From the NCBI RefSeq assembly GCF_038002825.1, contig NZ_JBBODF010000001.1, forward strand, positions 5,394,001 through 5,458,000: 64,000 nucleotides of DNA, read 5' to 3'. Shown here piece after piece: positions 34,501-42,445 of this stretch. The position numbers and the translations under genes were made by a program. How positions within the stretch are numbered: position 1 is the first letter of the stretch; every line of letters begins with the position of its first letter. This stretch comes from Paenibacillus sp. FSL H8-0048 (lineage in GTDB: Bacteria > Bacillota > Bacilli > Paenibacillales > Paenibacillaceae). The notes below the pieces were generated by a model. That model did not search any database and was not told the DNA's origin. It worked only from the letters and a program-made list of their open reading frames with translations.

Positions 34501-36654
34501 TACGATGCCAATGCAACCTACTACGTCACATACATTTCCCTGGACAAATACGCCCTTACTGCCAATCTCACCGAGACAGCAGCCACATGGCGGACGGGCC
34601 TGGGTGGCGTGGTCTCTGATGTGGTCCAGAGTGTCGCGGAGCTGCGGCAGGATAATGACCGACAGGACTTCGCAGACGACTATATCGAGGCCAAGGTTGA
34701 TAACCTGCGGCTTGGTATCGCTGACGCTTCGGCACTGCCAGATATCATTCAGAAGCATCGACTCACACAGAGCGATGGGGTGCTTTTTTCAGTAATCTCA
34801 GGTAGCGTTAATGATCTGACTACAGCTACTCGGTTGTATCAAATTGTGACAGGGAACGTGACGGATCTGCCTGTAGCATCCACCGGGATTCTTGAAGTTA
34901 TTGGCCTTGTGCAGAGGTTTACCGAAGTTCCTACGATGCGCTCATGGTCACGGCGAATATACGGCGGTGTGTGGAATGCATGGGTGGAGAATGAGAACTA
35001 CAACAGAAAGAATGTCGCCTCTGGTTATGCCGGTCTTGATGCCAATGCAAAAATTTCGAGAGATAAGATGTACAGCCAGTTTACCGGCCAGAGTCAGGGT
35101 TTTGTCTCAAACTTAGATACATTGTTTGCAGCAGGAGTATTCAGCGTTAATAACACGGCGACAGGAAAGCCAACATCAACCTATGGTTATGTGATGAATA
35201 TATTAAATGCTGGAGAAGCGCACGATAATGCAACGAACTGGATCACTCAAATGTTCTTCAGTACAGAGGGGGATATTTGGGTTCGTCAAAAAGTTAATAC
35301 TGGGGCATGGAAAGCATGGGGAAAACTTGTAACTAGCCTTATGTTTGGTGCTGGCGGTGGTATTGATGCTGACCTTCACGCAGGCAAAACCTTGGCCGAA
35401 GTGGTTCAGGGCTCTTTGTCCTATCTTGGCACCCTCGCAGGCAGCTCGCCTAATTTCACCGGCACCACAACTCCACCAATTGCGGCGCTTGCACCTGGGC
35501 AGCGGATATCCTTTAAAGCGTTACAATCCACCTCCGGCCCAATCACGCTCAACGTCAACGGCCTGGGAGCCAAGTCCATTAAAAAGCCAAACGGCAACAA
35601 CCCGCTGTTGGTGCAGGGCGGGGTGTACACGGTCATTTATGACGGCGCGGCTTTTATCTTACAGGGTGAAGGGGGTGAGTATGGAACAGCGGGGGCGGCG
35701 GACGTTCTGGCGGGTAAAACGCTGGAAACTGAAAGTGGACTTGTAAGTGGAGAGATCCCATTAAGAGGAGGCGAGAATTACCCCGGATGGCGAGAGGCAA
35801 CGGTGGAAATACCGTCTGGGGTTGGTCGGATACACTTGGCTATACCAAAGGGAGCGTACTTGACTGGTACATCAGATCAGGGCGGACTAGTTGGTGTATA
35901 CAAGGATGATCCAGGATTTAACCCTGCTTACTTTAGAGCTGATGTCAATATGTTTGGGCTTCAAGGGACTATGCCTCTTATCACCGATGGGGCTGATCCC
36001 GCGCAGGGCGTAGGCAAGTGGGGGGACGGAGCACTCGCCGTATATCCGCGTGAAGGGTACCGCAAAGGAGGGGTAGGAGCGGGTGAGATTAAGGTCTCGC
36101 CTGCCCAACTCCAGTCAGCAGACCCCGCATTTATTCCAGCCAATATAAAAGCGGGAGTAAGCATCTATGGAGTTACTGGAAATCTAAGTCCTTCAACAGC
36201 TACGGGAGTAATAAACCTTGGAAACATAGCTCCAACAAGTGCAACTGCAAACGGAATATCATGGTCCATGACACCTAATATCGGAGCTGGGAAAACTATT
36301 ATCGCGGCTACTGTATATTGCCAAGCGAGCACCACTTACTATGTTGCTACAAGCTTATTCTCTGGACTTAGACTTCACCAATCTGCAACTTGGATTGCCG
36401 GGGCACCAAGCAGATCATCCATTATTAGCTCCACAGCTGGGGGACAGGTCATGGTAAACTGTGGGGGGAATTACAACTCTAGCACTGGGGTTCTTACTAT
36501 ATCCTATTCTTATATTACTTCTGGTGTTGGAACGATTAGCTTAGTAAACGGAGCTATGGGATTAAACATTGAATATGTGTATATCTATAATCAAAATTGG
36601 GTTAAGCGATGCCTTTGCTATGCTAATCTTTGCATGAAATATTTTAGTTTCTAA
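31546..36654 (+). CDS. giant tail fibre (1702 aa, tail-collar N-terminus)
   Basis: The protein begins with a tail-collar-like domain (about 1-150, with YTRIAVGDG and GFYWREVGVFAQDPDAGEIL) that docks on gpI. After an Ala-rich linker there is a carbohydrate-binding jelly-roll-like region (about 387-545), two pyocin-knob-like regions (about 1048-1152 and 1178-1262; GGVWNAWVE, TGAWKAWGK) and a glycine-rich C-terminus. Translation starts at GTG 31546 behind AGGGAGGG; an overlapping ATG at 31544 stops after seven codons. The last residues (NWVKRCLCYANLCMKYFSF), with three cysteines, look unlike the rest, so the end may be altered. It is the predicted target-binding protein. Confidence 0.9.
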   Translation: MAVFGGMTLTNKGLVLQGKAQAGGKLSYTRIAVGDGSLTGQAVPAMNGLISQKISLPITRITTQPPNKAIIGSVLRNADVSTGFYWREVGVFAQDPDAGEILYAYANAGVTADYIPPGGGSDIIEKTFDCVVVVGTAANITAVIDESLVFAKKTELDAVEAAKVDKVSGKGLSANDYTTAEKTKLAGITAGAGGAGSATDTVIGSRTISDTTAPTGDSGTITNLLGWLANTVKSITGKSSWRTAPATTLEAAKAHADDATRHLTAAERTAWNAKETTAGAQAKADAVQSNLTSHAGEAGPGIHGSTAAATPRKLMHRDDSGRAKVAAPAAADDIARKDTVDTAQAAAIAYTDTKVGRVDLTQTLGPGTSVVTADSNGSELELSIQGRTLVNILDNAGNGESLTGWTNGGTTPVTVSTVQKRSGTSSFAVAPVNTTSYLLRDFNHPLDPAKAYFVCMWVYVASHTANTMVLAVLDKGTYTYRYTTAITPVLGWQVVTVKVPIGNAVTTSGFRLLTGCGGLGSYVAYIDEIRMYEVSAAEYAAIGSTITGAVIDSYWPYVDGKQHVQGVAVTKQGRNLLPGMPDSLHANARMNGPYDMTLVATAAFPNSYLYAPAMSSTQYTLSVADNLVTSQQVVVDCLDSSGAKISTSLVLVTGRSLTFTTWAGTAQLRIIPTASTAGTYNFKSWQLELGSVATPFTPAEPQSVILPVTLGQVGDTRDRMYSFGNAWMYVETVKKNFVLDGSLAWAYNTLFTGVKRVVLYSMVPNTIAQDGFSTARVLRYDGLQLKNTESTATGSANGSQVSSGGQLLLNISNSEAGWVEAVNPSTNAIKALMNGWKATANDGSAYTSWSSILDGSAPATNNSTYVAANKAPNWTVWGTVDYALTQVSVPVTVPNAEGSITLHPGGNQITVETGVIQREKASPKLHSNGSVYINNTVVGSSTFLGQRTNKILGVNKGADLDPRWGLLSNHGSGYGGGQAYIAASDYDANATYYVTYISLDKYALTANLTETAATWRTGLGGVVSDVVQSVAELRQDNDRQDFADDYIEAKVDNLRLGIADASALPDIIQKHRLTQSDGVLFSVISGSVNDLTTATRLYQIVTGNVTDLPVASTGILEVIGLVQRFTEVPTMRSWSRRIYGGVWNAWVENENYNRKNVASGYAGLDANAKISRDKMYSQFTGQSQGFVSNLDTLFAAGVFSVNNTATGKPTSTYGYVMNILNAGEAHDNATNWITQMFFSTEGDIWVRQKVNTGAWKAWGKLVTSLMFGAGGGIDADLHAGKTLAEVVQGSLSYLGTLAGSSPNFTGTTTPPIAALAPGQRISFKALQSTSGPITLNVNGLGAKSIKKPNGNNPLLVQGGVYTVIYDGAAFILQGEGGEYGTAGAADVLAGKTLETESGLVSGEIPLRGGENYPGWREATVEIPSGVGRIHLAIPKGAYLTGTSDQGGLVGVYKDDPGFNPAYFRADVNMFGLQGTMPLITDGADPAQGVGKWGDGALAVYPREGYRKGGVGAGEIKVSPAQLQSADPAFIPANIKAGVSIYGVTGNLSPSTATGVINLGNIAPTSATANGISWSMTPNIGAGKTIIAATVYCQASTTYYVATSLFSGLRLHQSATWIAGAPSRSSIISSTAGGQVMVNCGGNYNSSTGVLTISYSYITSGVGTISLVNGAMGLNIEYVYIYNQNWVKRCLCYANLCMKYFSF

Positions 36655-36663
36655 TATCGTAAC

Positions 36664-36694
36664 GGCCTCTCCAGAAACGGAGAGGCCTTTTTTT
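36664..36694 (+). terminator. intrinsic terminator closing tail locus 1
   Basis: GGCCTCTCC (36664-36672) and GGAGAGGCC (36679-36687) form a perfect 9-bp stem with a 6-nt loop, followed by seven T. It ends the tail operon; no lysis gene lies between the fibre and this point. Confidence 0.88.
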
Positions 36695-36773
36695 GTTCTA
36701 AACCAAGTTAAAGTTAATGTTGATCAAAATTAATTTCCACTCCAATACTTTATTCCAAATTGAACAAAACCCA

Positions 36774-36801
36774 TTGACTTCGCCGGATAAACGGCTATAC
36801 T
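36774..36801 (+). promoter_or_regulatory. promoter of cysH-sat
   Basis: TTGACT (36774-36779) and TATACT (36796-36801) are 16 nt apart, about 75 nt upstream of cysH. I see no SAM riboswitch or T-box in the leader; an AT-rich stretch around the -10 could hold a repressor site but none is identified. Confidence 0.6.
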
Positions 36802-36874
36802 ATATCTTATAGAATTAGTCGGGATTAACCTCGTAGGTTTCGATCTTGACGATATCCGGATGGAGGAAACTTAG

Positions 36875-37567
36875 ATGAACCTGCTCGAGAAAGAGGATTT
36901 AATCAAAGTGAAAGCGGAAGAGCTGGAGCATGCGGCTCCAGAAGAGATTATCCGCTGGGCGGTGGAGACCTTTCCGAATATAACCTTTGCCTGCAGCTTC
37001 GGGGCGGAGGATGTAGTGCTGGTGGATATGATCCAGAAGGTGAGTCCTTCGACAGATGTGTTCTATCTAGATACGGATTATCATTTCAAGGAAACCTATG
37101 AGACTAGAGATATTATGGCTGACAAGTACGGGATGGAATTCGTCCGGGTGTCTCCGCAGATTACGGTGGAGGAACAGGCCTTACAGTATGGGGAGGCGCT
37201 ATGGAATACTGATCCTAACCAGTGCTGTGCGATCCGTAAGGTGGAACCTTTGACCCGTATTCTCTCACAATACGACGCATGGATTACCGGGATTCGCCGG
37301 GATCAGGCCCCTACCCGGGCCAATGCGAAGAAGATAGAATATGATAATAAGTTCGGGCTGGTCAAGTTCAATCCGATTGCGAACTGGACTACGGAGGATG
37401 TGTGGAATTATATCCGCGAGAACGATGTAGTCTACAATCCGCTGCATGACCGTAATTTCCCGAGTATTGGCTGTGAGCAATGCACCCGGGCTGTTATGCC
37501 TGGTGAAGATCCGCGTGCCGGCAGATGGTCCGGTTCGGACAAGACAGAATGCGGTTTGCACAAATAA
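36875..37567 (+). CDS. cysH: assimilatory APS/PAPS reductase, Fe-S type
   Basis: The 230-residue enzyme reduces adenylylsulfate (or PAPS) to sulfite. The Fe-S signature is complete: C117-C118 and C200-x2-C203. The catalytic ECGLH (225-229) is at the C-terminus. The cluster points to adenylylsulfate as the substrate, as for B. subtilis CysH. No APS kinase gene is next to it, in line with that. It is followed by sat after 33 nt, forming a sulfate-assimilation operon. Confidence 0.95.
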   Translation: MNLLEKEDLIKVKAEELEHAAPEEIIRWAVETFPNITFACSFGAEDVVLVDMIQKVSPSTDVFYLDTDYHFKETYETRDIMADKYGMEFVRVSPQITVEEQALQYGEALWNTDPNQCCAIRKVEPLTRILSQYDAWITGIRRDQAPTRANAKKIEYDNKFGLVKFNPIANWTTEDVWNYIRENDVVYNPLHDRNFPSIGCEQCTRAVMPGEDPRAGRWSGSDKTECGLHK

Positions 37568-37600
37568 GATGCTAGCATTACACAGGAGGAGAGAACAGGG

Positions 37601-38776
37601 ATGACTTCAATACTTCCTCACGGAGGAACGCTGATCCGGCGCATAGCAGACGGAGAAGAGAGAGAAGAACTGCTGAAGCAAGCTTCAGCACATCAATCGA
37701 TTTCCCTTAATACTTGGACTTTATCTGATTTGGATTTAATTGGGGTAGGCGCCTTCTCGCCGCTCACCGGATTTCTTAACGAAGAGGATTATCACTCGGT
37801 AGTAAGCAATATGCGGCTGGCTAACGGTACGGTATGGAGTATACCAGTTACACTGGCTGTCGGTGACGAGCTTGCAGCAACTCTTAAGACAGGCGACAGG
37901 GTTTCTCTAATCGGTGAAGACGACGGTGTTATCTACGGTTTGCTGGATATTGAGAGTATTTATACGGTCGATCAGCAGGTTGAAGCGCAGAATGTATTCA
38001 AAACAACCGACCCCGCGCATCCCGGAGTCAGCAAGCTGCTGTCCCGGCCAGCGACCTATGTAGGCGGACCCATAACGGTACTGAACCGCCCGCAGCCGGA
38101 GAAATTTGCTGAATTCTATTTTGACCCCGCCGAGACCCGCCGGATCTTCGCAGATAAGGGCTGGACAACGGTTGTAGGCTTTCAGACGCGTAACCCGGTA
38201 CATCGGGCGCATGAGTATATCCAGAAATGCGCTATGGAGGTTGTAGACGCCCTGTTCCTCAATCCCCTGGTAGGTGAGACCAAGTCGGATGATGTTCCGG
38301 CCAATGTGCGGATGAAGAGTTATCTGGCCTTACTGGAGAATTATTATCCGGAGGACCGTACCTTCCTGGGCGTCTTCCCGGCAGCAATGCGTTATGCGGG
38401 TCCGCGTGAAGCCATCTTCCATGCCATGGTGCGTAAGAATTACGGCTGTACACACTTTATTGTCGGGCGTGATCATGCAGGTGTGGGAGATTACTATGGT
38501 ACGTACGAAGCGCAGGAAATCTTTGCTAATTTCACCGCAGAGGAGCTTGGGATTACACCGCTATTTTTCGAACACAGCTTCTTTTGTGTGAAATGTGGCA
38601 ACATGGCCTCCAGCAAAACCTGTCCGCACCCGGCCGACCAGCACTTGACGCTATCGGGTACGAAGGTACGGGCCCTGCTGCGTGACGGACAATGTCCGCC
38701 TCCTGAGTTCACCCGCCCTGAGGTGGCGCAAATCCTGATTGAAGGTATGTCACCGGAAGCCGCTGTGAAGTCCTAA
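37601..38776 (+). CDS. sat: sulfate adenylyltransferase (ATP sulfurylase)
   Basis: The 391-residue enzyme makes adenylylsulfate from sulfate and ATP, feeding CysH. The active-site motif QTRNPVHRAHE starts at residue 195 and GRDHAGVGDYYGTYEAQ follows. A C-terminal cysteine set (CVKCGNMASSKTCPH) is typical of bacterial Sat. CAGGAGGAG precedes the ATG. Confidence 0.96.
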   Translation: MTSILPHGGTLIRRIADGEEREELLKQASAHQSISLNTWTLSDLDLIGVGAFSPLTGFLNEEDYHSVVSNMRLANGTVWSIPVTLAVGDELAATLKTGDRVSLIGEDDGVIYGLLDIESIYTVDQQVEAQNVFKTTDPAHPGVSKLLSRPATYVGGPITVLNRPQPEKFAEFYFDPAETRRIFADKGWTTVVGFQTRNPVHRAHEYIQKCAMEVVDALFLNPLVGETKSDDVPANVRMKSYLALLENYYPEDRTFLGVFPAAMRYAGPREAIFHAMVRKNYGCTHFIVGRDHAGVGDYYGTYEAQEIFANFTAEELGITPLFFEHSFFCVKCGNMASSKTCPHPADQHLTLSGTKVRALLRDGQCPPPEFTRPEVAQILIEGMSPEAAVKS

Positions 38777-38861
38777 ACGAATAGGGAGCACAGCCAGTAC
38801 TATTTGGCCCTCTTGTCCCATATAGATGAGTAGAATCTATCGGGACGAGGGGGTCTTTGTT

Positions 38862-39608
38862 ATGTCTGGAGGGCAGAAGCATAAAGTCTCGGTCTGGATC
38901 TCTTGGCGCGGCATCAAAAAAAGTATCCTGGGCGCAGTGCTGCTCACTATAATGATCGGAATCATCGCCTACGACATGCCCACTGCGAGGACGGTCAATT
39001 ATTGGAGCCTGCCGCTCTCGGGCAAGGTGATTGCCATTGATGCAGGTCACGGGGGACCGGACGGGGGGGCAGTGAGCCGCTCAGGCCTGATTGAGAAGGA
39101 TATCAATCTCTCCGTGTCGCTGTACTTGCGCGATTATCTGCAGCAGGCTGGGGCAATTGTGGTGATGACCCGTGAAGGGGATTATGATCTGGCTCAGGAC
39201 AGCACCAAGGGGTACGCCAGGCGCAAGACGGAGGATCTTAAGCAGCGGGTGCGGAGCATTGAGGAGAAGGGGGCCGATCTGTTTGTCAGCGTACATATGA
39301 ACAGCATTCCTTCCAACCGCTGGAGCGGGGCGCAGACCTTCTATTATCCAAGCAACGAGGGAAATAAGGCCCTGGCCGGGCTGGTACAGGATGAATTGAG
39401 AGCTACCCTTGAGAATACGGACCGTGTGGCGAAGACAGCAAGTACTATTTATTTGTTAAAAGTGTTAAAGATGCCATCCGTGCTCGTTGAGGTAGGCTTC
39501 CTGTCACATCCTCAGGAGTCCTTGCTCCTAGGGGATGATCTGTACCAGCGGAAGGTGGCAACCAGCATCTACAGGGGCATCCTGCGGTACAGCTCCGAGC
39601 AGCCATAG
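38862..39608 (+). CDS. cwlD: germination-related N-acetylmuramoyl-L-alanine amidase CwlD
   Basis: The 248-residue protein has one N-terminal membrane anchor (about 20-37) and an amidase_3 domain with the zinc ligands H63, E78 and H145 and the catalytic E210. CwlD acts with PdaA to make muramic-delta-lactam in spore cortex. ATG 38862 follows GAGGGGG. Its neighbours mrp and gerD are the same as in B. subtilis. Confidence 0.93.
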   Translation: MSGGQKHKVSVWISWRGIKKSILGAVLLTIMIGIIAYDMPTARTVNYWSLPLSGKVIAIDAGHGGPDGGAVSRSGLIEKDINLSVSLYLRDYLQQAGAIVVMTREGDYDLAQDSTKGYARRKTEDLKQRVRSIEEKGADLFVSVHMNSIPSNRWSGAQTFYYPSNEGNKALAGLVQDELRATLENTDRVAKTASTIYLLKVLKMPSVLVEVGFLSHPQESLLLGDDLYQRKVATSIYRGILRYSSEQP

Positions 39609-39645
39609 CGGTGTAGGGTGGGACTACTCTTCCCTCCGGGGGTAA

Positions 39646-39654
39646 TGCTATAAT
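39646..39654 (+). promoter_or_regulatory. extended -10 promoter before mrp
   Basis: TGCTATAAT is a perfect TATAAT with the upstream TGN extension. No good -35 is seen. It lies about 50 nt before the mrp start. Confidence 0.4.
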
Positions 39655-39704
39655 GGGTACAAATACCGGGGCTTACCGCCGGATAGGAACAGAGGTGCTT
39701 TTCC

Positions 39705-40814
39705 ATGCAGACCAGGGAACAAATTCAGGAACTTTTACAGCCGCTTACAGACCCGGAATCCGGAAAAAGCCTGATCGAACTACAGTTAATCCGCGATATC
39801 ATGATCAAGGAGGACCGTATTTCGTTATCCATCGTATGTCTGGATTCGGATGAGAAGAAGCGGATGGAGCTGGAGCAGCAGGTGCGTGACCTGCTTACGG
39901 AGGGCGGGGGAGAACAGATTCACATCCGCCTGCGTGATGCCACCGATTATGAACGGGCTATGCTTCGCGGAGAAGGCAGCGGAGATGAGCCGGATTCAGA
40001 TGAAGGGGAGAAGCTCAAAGGACACGCAGCGGGCCTTGAGGAGCATGAGCTGATTAATGAGAACTCAGGGGTGAACTTCATCGCAATCGCCAGCGGCAAG
40101 GGCGGGGTGGGGAAATCAACCGTAACCGTTAATCTGGCGGTGGCACTGGCCCGCAAGGGCAAGAGAGTCGGTCTGATCGATGCAGATATTTACGGCTTCA
40201 GTATCCCGGACATGATGGGAATTGAAGAAGGGCCGATTGTGGAAGAAGGAACGATTATCCCGGTAGAGCGCTTCGGTGTGAAGGTCATGTCGATGGGCTT
40301 CTTCATAAGGGAGAATAGTCCAGTCATCTGGAGAGGACCAATGCTTGGCAAAATGCTGCGCCAGTTCTTCAGTGATGTCGGCTGGGGTGAGCTGGATTAC
40401 CTGCTGCTGGATTTGCCTCCAGGTACGGGCGATGTGGCTCTTGATGTCCACCAGATGCTGCCGCACAGCAAGGAGATCATTGTCACTACCCCGCATGCTA
40501 CGGCTGCCTTTGTGGCGGCGAGAGCGGGCTCTATGGCTCTGCAGACCGAGCATGAGATTCTTGGCGTCATTGAGAATATGGCGTACTACGAATGCTCCTC
40601 CTGCGGCAAAAAGGATTACATCTTCGGCAGAGGGGGCGGAGCCCGTCTGGCAGAGACACTGCATACAGAGCTGCTGGCTCAGGTGCCGCTGGGTGCCCCG
40701 GACAACCACATCTCCGAGCCGGACTTCTCACCGTCAGTATATAAGGCGGATACGGCTACCGGAGTATTGTTCGCAGACATTGCAGACAAGCTGATCGCCA
40801 AGTACGAGCAGTAA
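39705..40814 (+). CDS. mrp: Mrp/ApbC family P-loop Fe-S carrier ATPase (SalA-like)
   Basis: The 369-residue protein has an N-terminal MIP18-like domain (about 1-85), an acidic linker, and a ParA-type ATPase domain with the P-loop GKGGVGKST at 131-139. A CSSCGKK pair near residue 305 can hold a bridging Fe-S cluster. Mrp/ApbC proteins deliver Fe-S clusters; the B. subtilis counterpart at this position is SalA. The start ATG is behind AGAGGTG. Confidence 0.92.
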   Translation: MQTREQIQELLQPLTDPESGKSLIELQLIRDIMIKEDRISLSIVCLDSDEKKRMELEQQVRDLLTEGGGEQIHIRLRDATDYERAMLRGEGSGDEPDSDEGEKLKGHAAGLEEHELINENSGVNFIAIASGKGGVGKSTVTVNLAVALARKGKRVGLIDADIYGFSIPDMMGIEEGPIVEEGTIIPVERFGVKVMSMGFFIRENSPVIWRGPMLGKMLRQFFSDVGWGELDYLLLDLPPGTGDVALDVHQMLPHSKEIIVTTPHATAAFVAARAGSMALQTEHEILGVIENMAYYECSSCGKKDYIFGRGGGARLAETLHTELLAQVPLGAPDNHISEPDFSPSVYKADTATGVLFADIADKLIAKYEQ

Positions 40815-40844
40815 TTACCTTTGGCTCTGCCATGCACATAAACA

Positions 40845-40882
40845 AATAAGGCCATGTCCCTTCTACGGGGCATGGCCTTATT
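40845..40882. terminator. bidirectional terminator between mrp and gerD
   Basis: AATAAGGCCATG (40845-40856) pairs with CATGGCCTTATT (40871-40882), extended by TCCC/GGGG around a TTCTAC loop. Flanking A and T runs let it serve both converging genes. Confidence 0.8.
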
Positions 40883-40886
40883 GCGG

Positions 40887-41594
40887 TTAAGAGCCCGAAC
40901 CGGAATCGTCTCCGCCTTCCTGCTTCTGACTGTCACCGCCCTGCTTGTCCTCGCCGCCGCCGCTTTCGCCTTTACCCCCATCCTTTTTCTCAACCTTGGG
41001 CTGCAATTCATCCTGAACCACGGATTTGAGAAGCGTAAGTACTTCCATACGGAATAGCGGGTTCTGCATGGCCTCCTGCATAATGGTCATGGACTGCTTG
41101 CGGTAATCCGGTGTCTTCGTAAGATCGAGGAACATTTTCGTCATTTCGGGCGACTTCATAATTTCTCCAACCGACTTTTGATAAGTGGGGTCCTTGATCA
41201 ATTGAAGATGAAGTTCCTTGCTCTCTTTATTAATCGCTTTGGCAAAATCCCCGGCAAATTGCGGGTCGGTCATAATCTTTTCGATTTCCTTCTGATACTC
41301 GGGTGCGGTGAGGGTATCCTTAACAGCGATCCGAATCTGTTCCGTGGTCTGCATAGGCATCATCTTCATGCTTAAGCCGCTGGCGGCGCTGCCTCCCTCT
41401 GAGCTTGGAGTAGACAAGGCCTCCTCTACAGCCTTTTTCCCTTCATCGCTTTTTAATATATCGACAACCATCGTCTTCATTTCCTTATATCCGCCTTGCC
41501 CCGAAGAAGAACTGCTCTGTTCGCCCCCGCAGGCCGTCAAGGTGATCATCAAGCCAAGTGCCAAGCCTCCAGACCAGATAGCCCTCCATTTCAT
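40887..41594 (-). CDS. gerD: spore germination lipoprotein GerD
   Basis: The 235-residue protein has a lipoprotein signal peptide with lipobox LTAC, lipidated Cys22. A serine/glycine linker and a helical body of about residues 35-175 follow, then a Gly/Gln/Asp-rich hydrophilic tail (from about 200). GerD organises germinant receptors in the spore inner membrane. AAAGGAGG precedes the ATG. It is convergent with mrp and divergent from kbaA. Confidence 0.92.
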   Translation of the reverse strand: MKWRAIWSGGLALGLMITLTACGGEQSSSSSGQGGYKEMKTMVVDILKSDEGKKAVEEALSTPSSEGGSAASGLSMKMMPMQTTEQIRIAVKDTLTAPEYQKEIEKIMTDPQFAGDFAKAINKESKELHLQLIKDPTYQKSVGEIMKSPEMTKMFLDLTKTPDYRKQSMTIMQEAMQNPLFRMEVLTLLKSVVQDELQPKVEKKDGGKGESGGGEDKQGGDSQKQEGGDDSGSGS

Positions 41595-41712
41595 TGGCGC
41601 TGCCCTCCTTTATAGAATTACTGCTTGTAGTATGCCGCGCGAGGGAACATTTATGTTGAAGCGGAATGGTTTTTTGACGGTAACCTTGGTAAAATAAATC
41701 TGACACGGGGAG

Positions 41713-42312
41713 GTGAAAGCGCTGAGCTTGAGAAAATGGTTTTATTTGTTCTGGACCACGCTTTTGATCGGTGCGGGCGGGGCTGTTATTGCTGGACTTG
41801 CTCTGCAGATAGGGAATGGCGGTATAGAGTTTAAAGGCACTGCCGATCTTCTCCTGTACTCCCTGATTCTTTTGGGCTACGGAGTGCTTGTAAGCGTATA
41901 CGCCCAGCTCGGATTTTTTGCTTATCTGATCCTCAACTACACGGGCATCGGGGTGTTTCCGCGCAAGGCGTGGCGTTACATACAACTGGTGCTGGCCGTG
42001 CTGGCGCTGTTTGAGCTGATGTTTCTGCGCACCTTTGTCGGCGGAGACCAGAGCGCCCGGACGGATTTGACGCTGGGCGTAGCTATTCTGTTCACTGCGC
42101 TTATTGTATCCTGGCTCAAAATACGCAGCACGAACGCGTCGGCCTGGGTCCCGACCTTTTTCTTCATGACAGCCATCACTATAGTGGAGATTATCGGCGT
42201 GCTGCGGATCGGCGTGGATAGCGCCACCATCTTTATTCTTGTACCGCTGGTCGCCTGTAATGCCTTCCAGATTCTGATGCTGCACCGTGTACTGAAGCCT
42301 GCCGCAATCTGA
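41713..42312 (+). CDS. kbaA: KinB-signalling pathway activation protein KbaA
   Basis: The 199-residue membrane protein has about six predicted membrane segments and matches the KbaA position next to gerD. KbaA activates the KinB branch of the sporulation phosphorelay. The start is uncertain: GTG 41713 lies within the GGGGAGGTG ribosome binding site, while in-frame CTG 41722 and TTG 41728 are better spaced or closer to the first helix. Confidence 0.88.
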   Translation: MKALSLRKWFYLFWTTLLIGAGGAVIAGLALQIGNGGIEFKGTADLLLYSLILLGYGVLVSVYAQLGFFAYLILNYTGIGVFPRKAWRYIQLVLAVLALFELMFLRTFVGGDQSARTDLTLGVAILFTALIVSWLKIRSTNASAWVPTFFFMTAITIVEIIGVLRIGVDSATIFILVPLVACNAFQILMLHRVLKPAAI

Positions 42313-42331
42313 CTATAGCACTCATGCTCAC

Positions 42332-42370
42332 AACCCCGCCCTCTGTATACAACCAGGGAGACGGGGTTTT
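42332..42370 (+). terminator. terminator after kbaA
   Basis: AACCCCG (42332-42338) pairs with CGGGGTT (42362-42368), and CCCT with AGGG inside it, with an AGA bulge. A short T-run follows. Confidence 0.65.
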
Positions 42371-42445
42371 GGCATTGCCTTTAGAGAGCGGTTAGAATGA
42401 AGATGAAGAGGTTAATCTTAAAGAACAGAGTGGAGGAGGGAATAT

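Noticed and set aside
18897..36774. Attachment repeats or integrase for tail locus 1
   Set aside because: I compared both edges by eye and found no shared repeat; no integrase or transposase-like protein is encoded in between.
36695..36874. SAM riboswitch or T-box before cysH
   Set aside because: The leader is short and I find no T-box sequence, no specifier stem and no S-box core pairing.
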